Position numbers and translations under genes: made by a program
Notes under the pieces: generated by a model
Told to the model about the DNA's origin: nothing
Database searches by the model: none
What the model saw: only the letters and a program-made list of their open reading frames with translations
Source of the DNA: Pseudoalteromonas peptidolytica
Lineage (GTDB): Bacteria; Pseudomonadota; Gammaproteobacteria; Enterobacterales; Alteromonadaceae
Assembly: GCF_012641745.1 (NCBI RefSeq)
Contig: NZ_WEHZ01000029.1
Coordinates: forward strand, 1 to 64,000
Direction: 5' to 3'
Length of the DNA: 64,000 bases
Shown: piece after piece, positions 61,243 through 64,000 of the stretch
Layout: every line of letters starts with the position of its first letter
How positions within the stretch are numbered: position 1 is the first letter of the stretch

Positions 61243-61693
61243 CATAAACCAAAGCCCTTCCTTTGTATTGTAGCCTGACACTGAGGCGAATAGAATTAGG
61301 ATTCACCTGATTGTTACCTGTGAGCAAGGAGGTGGTCGTTGCCATCAAGCTTAGACCGTGTATATGACTCCTCGACAGGACAAGAAAAATTAAGTTGGTT
61401 TCGCTAGCGTGTTGGATATGTTAGATAGCGAAATAGCAGAGGTATTACCTGTTATAAAGAGCAGCTAGGAAGCTACTTACTTATGGCAGCTGCCATATGG
61501 GTTTCTTCAATTCGTTGGGTTCAGAGTAAAATCGTTGAATAACTTTTAGGAAACCTACAAATTTAAAGGAGTTATCTGCGACGTTGCTTAGCGGTTTCGC
61601 TCTCATATATCGTAGTATAAAATCCAACAAAAATACCATATTGATAAGTCAGTTCTGAGTTAGGATAATTACTCAGACCATAAGGAGATTGAT
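61243..61693. other. Gene-free region before the lyase gene
   Basis: I see no gene here. A strong ribosome binding site (AAGGAG at 61682-61687) immediately precedes the lyase ATG; the promoter should lie in this stretch. Confidence 0.55.
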
Positions 61694-64000
61694 ATGAGAA
61701 CCCATTTACTTTCTATTATATTGGCTAATAGCATAAGTATGCACGCATTGGCCGACCAGTCGCATTTAGTCAATGCGGATTTTGAACAAGGCTTTAACGA
61801 ATTTACAGCCTCTAACCCACAAACTGCACAATTAACCTTAAACCAAATTGAACCTATCTCTGGAATACAAAGTTTGCAGCTCTCGTTAACTAACTGGAGT
61901 AGCGGTAGCTACAGCTATTTCTATCCTTGGGGGCAAGCACCAACACTTTTAGGCATGACGCTCAGGGCAAAAGTGAAGCTACTTAACCCAGTTCAAGGTG
62001 GAACATTACAGCTTCGCAGTTTAGTGAAGGTGAACAGTGGTCAACATATTCAAGACAGTATCAATTTGAATCCGTTCACAGAGCAAATTCAAACAATTTG
62101 TCAGCCCATCATATTGTCTGAAGATGAACAAGTTACAGGGTACTCTATCGCCTTAGCGTTGCAAGGAGGTACAGCAGAGGTGTTGCTTGATGATGTGACA
62201 TTAACCCCTAATTTGCCAAACGAAGCATGTGCCTCAGATATTGATGACGGTATACATAATAACCCCAGTTTAGAGCCAAGTTATTTGCTCCCCGCTGATA
62301 GAATAGCTCGGCTTGCTCAAGCCGCTCAGAAAGAAACCCCAGCTTGGCAAACGTTCCAGAGTAAGCTTGCTGCCAACCTTGCAAAAGAGCGTATATATAA
62401 TACTTGGGACTACGCTGGCGCGTACGCGCTGAGCTATCGAATAACAGGGAATAAAATACATGGCACAAAAGCCAAGCAGCTATTTTTAGAGCGATACGTA
62501 AGTGAGCCGATCGTAGGGTGGCAGTATTACAGCAATCGAAACTTGTTTCGCTCACAGGCCCGTTGGTCGCAGTATACGTACGCATGGGCGAAGACCATGT
62601 TTAGTGAACAACAGCAACGGGATATTGAAGCGATCTTTGCGTTATGGGGCGACTACTGGCTTGATTACTTGGGCTATAGTGATGACTTTTCGAAAATGCG
62701 CTGGCAGGACACAGATGAAGTCACCTCGCTAGCGGAAAACCTTTCTTTACTGGGTATGACGCTACAAAACGCTCATGATCCTCAGATCCGGGAGAAAAGC
62801 ACACAGTACTTAAACGCCGGAGATCGATTGTTAAAAGAATACGTTGTCGATAAGTTTATGGATGATGTTATGGCTGGCGGCGTATGGGCTGAGGGTATTG
62901 ATTATAGCCCTGGTACTATGATGCACTGGATGCGCTTGTACATGTACAATAAAGAGCTACGTAATATTGATTATCCAAACGATTACGCAGAGCAGGTGGT
63001 ACTGGCTTATCTCCATCAAACCTTGGCTGGTGGCACAGGTATGTACTTTTATGGTGATCAGGAGCATGTTGATGATTACGTGCCTCTATCAGGTGATCAT
63101 CGCTATGCCATGATGCTGCACTTAATCGCCATGGTCGAAAATCCAGAGCGCCGAATTCAGGCTCAAGCTTGGCTTGAACAAGTCATCGAAAAAGAGGGCT
63201 ATCCAAACGGCTCAATGGATACAGGATTAGAGCGCGTGTTATTCGAACCAGAGGAGCCAATCAGTGAGGCACCACAGCAGCCCAGCACATTTTTTTATGC
63301 ACCTGGTACAGGGCTAGTCGCATCACGTTCTGATTGGTCTCGTTCAGCAACCAACTTGTATTTCTTGAATAGCCCGGCGATTGTAGACCATCAACATTTC
63401 GATACACTCTCATTTGATATAGCTCATGCTGGAAAGTGGATCACCAAAGAGATGACCGGGTATGGTAAATTTGCTATTAACTCAACAGCCCATAATACCA
63501 TCTTAATTGAGAATGCCACTCATGATGGCTCTTCTAATCCAGCACACAGAGCGGCTGGTCGTGGTCAATATGTTACTTTATACGATAGTCCTAAAATGAG
63601 CTTCATCGCAGCACGCGCCGAACAAACCTATAATATGTTGGGTTATTGGCAGGCAAATTACGCGAAAAAAATCGCAAGACAGCTGGTTTTTTTAAAGCCC
63701 AATATCGTTCTGGTTTACGATAGCATTGAAACTGAGCCAAGTGTGATCCGTGACTTAATGCAATATCATCAAGAACTTGGATTACAGACGGGTGATCAGT
63801 ACGTGCGCAGCGTGAAGCAAAATCAACGCTTTTTAGCACAGCCAATGTTCGATGGTGATAGGGTGTCGAGCATAAATGACGGGAAAGAGTTTATCTATCA
63901 GCCTATTTTACCAAAAGACTATACTTTATCGATAGTTGACGAGACTCAGTATTATCAAGATGTACTGACCTATCAGGCTCCATTGAACCAGCGTAAATGG
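61694..64000 (+). CDS. Heparinase II/III-family polysaccharide lyase (incomplete at window end)
   Basis: An open frame of 769 codons continues past the window. It begins with a signal peptide (THLLSIILANSISMHALA). An N-terminal beta-sandwich that looks like a carbohydrate-binding module covers about 22-175 (LVNADFEQGFNEF, SGIQSLQLSLTNWSSGSYS, VLLDDVTL). An alpha/alpha toroid follows (WDYAGAYALSYRITGN, WAEGIDYSPGTMMHWM). The heparinase II/III C-terminal domain carries DHQHFDTLSFDIAHAGKW and AHNTILIEN, with His residues expected in catalysis. AAGGAG lies 6 bases upstream of the ATG. Related enzymes cleave alginate, heparin or other uronic-acid polymers; the exact substrate is not readable here. 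Confidence 0.85.
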   Translation, partial: MRTHLLSIILANSISMHALADQSHLVNADFEQGFNEFTASNPQTAQLTLNQIEPISGIQSLQLSLTNWSSGSYSYFYPWGQAPTLLGMTLRAKVKLLNPVQGGTLQLRSLVKVNSGQHIQDSINLNPFTEQIQTICQPIILSEDEQVTGYSIALALQGGTAEVLLDDVTLTPNLPNEACASDIDDGIHNNPSLEPSYLLPADRIARLAQAAQKETPAWQTFQSKLAANLAKERIYNTWDYAGAYALSYRITGNKIHGTKAKQLFLERYVSEPIVGWQYYSNRNLFRSQARWSQYTYAWAKTMFSEQQQRDIEAIFALWGDYWLDYLGYSDDFSKMRWQDTDEVTSLAENLSLLGMTLQNAHDPQIREKSTQYLNAGDRLLKEYVVDKFMDDVMAGGVWAEGIDYSPGTMMHWMRLYMYNKELRNIDYPNDYAEQVVLAYLHQTLAGGTGMYFYGDQEHVDDYVPLSGDHRYAMMLHLIAMVENPERRIQAQAWLEQVIEKEGYPNGSMDTGLERVLFEPEEPISEAPQQPSTFFYAPGTGLVASRSDWSRSATNLYFLNSPAIVDHQHFDTLSFDIAHAGKWITKEMTGYGKFAINSTAHNTILIENATHDGSSNPAHRAAGRGQYVTLYDSPKMSFIAARAEQTYNMLGYWQANYAKKIARQLVFLKPNIVLVYDSIETEPSVIRDLMQYHQELGLQTGDQYVRSVKQNQRFLAQPMFDGDRVSSINDGKEFIYQPILPKDYTLSIVDETQYYQDVLTYQAPLNQRKW

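Overview
The window looks like chromosomal DNA of a marine gammaproteobacterium, most likely Pseudoalteromonas or a close relative. The base composition is AT-rich. Gene content points the same way: a peroxiredoxin-glutaredoxin fusion, secreted M1, M3 and metzincin peptidases, a DUF3649/PepSY/DUF3325 iron module, a tesA-ybbA-ybbP block, a PhoX-like lipoprotein, and many hybrid kinases and GGDEF proteins. This assignment is inference from gene families; no rRNA or tRNA gene was seen.

Layout. 1-540: the edge of an ISAs1-like insertion sequence that interrupts a LamG-domain gene. 0.7-3.8 kb: orphan hybrid sensor kinase plus HPt protein. 4.3-7.5 kb: DinB-like protein, then the Prx/Grx fusion and an FAD disulfide reductase. 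7.5-11.8 kb: a PAS kinase, a frameshifted receiver, a receiver-GGDEF-EAL protein and a divergent receiver-GGDEF protein without its phospho-acceptor Asp. 11.8-19.1 kb: a MacAB-type export operon (permease, ATPase, adaptor) facing a sigma54-type response regulator and its kinase, with a 16-bp perfect palindrome and a sigma54-like promoter between them. 19.2-32.6 kb: a 38-aa lysine-rich protein, a LiaF-like protein, a Dcp-type oligopeptidase, a DJ-1/PfpI protein, a large hybrid kinase, a glutathionyl-hydroquinone reductase with a pirin, a DUF2141 lipoprotein, an ABC-2 exporter and a DoxX protein. 33.7-36.8 kb: a uracil-DNA glycosylase-like protein and the iron module. 37.4-43.4 kb: a two-haem lipoprotein with a PhoX-like collagen-containing lipoprotein, a Blc lipocalin, a DUF6942-like protein and a methyltransferase. 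43.4-48.3 kb: sbcDC. 49-55 kb: an M1 peptidase, a DUF6702-like protein, a periplasmic binding protein, and a prodomain-like protein upstream of a metzincin protease. 55.5-60.1 kb: tesA, ybbA, ybbP and a HAD hydrolase. 60.6-64 kb: an unknown protein and a heparinase II/III-type lyase that runs off the window.

Two repeat systems stand out. One is a MITE-like element with ATACCAATTTG terminal inverted repeats, present about ten times in long (about 209 bp), short (162 bp) and broken forms. One copy supplies the stop codon of the glycosylase gene and another lies between the prodomain-like gene and its protease. The second is a 20-bp motif, consensus STTAGTAAAAWNNTGATCYR, in about 16 recognisable copies, all between 22.9 and 43.2 kb. 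It forms two dense clusters (36.7-37.2 and 42.2-43.2 kb), mostly in opposite orientation, and occurs in intergenic DNA and inside genes. I do not recognise it, and it is the best candidate in the window for something undescribed.
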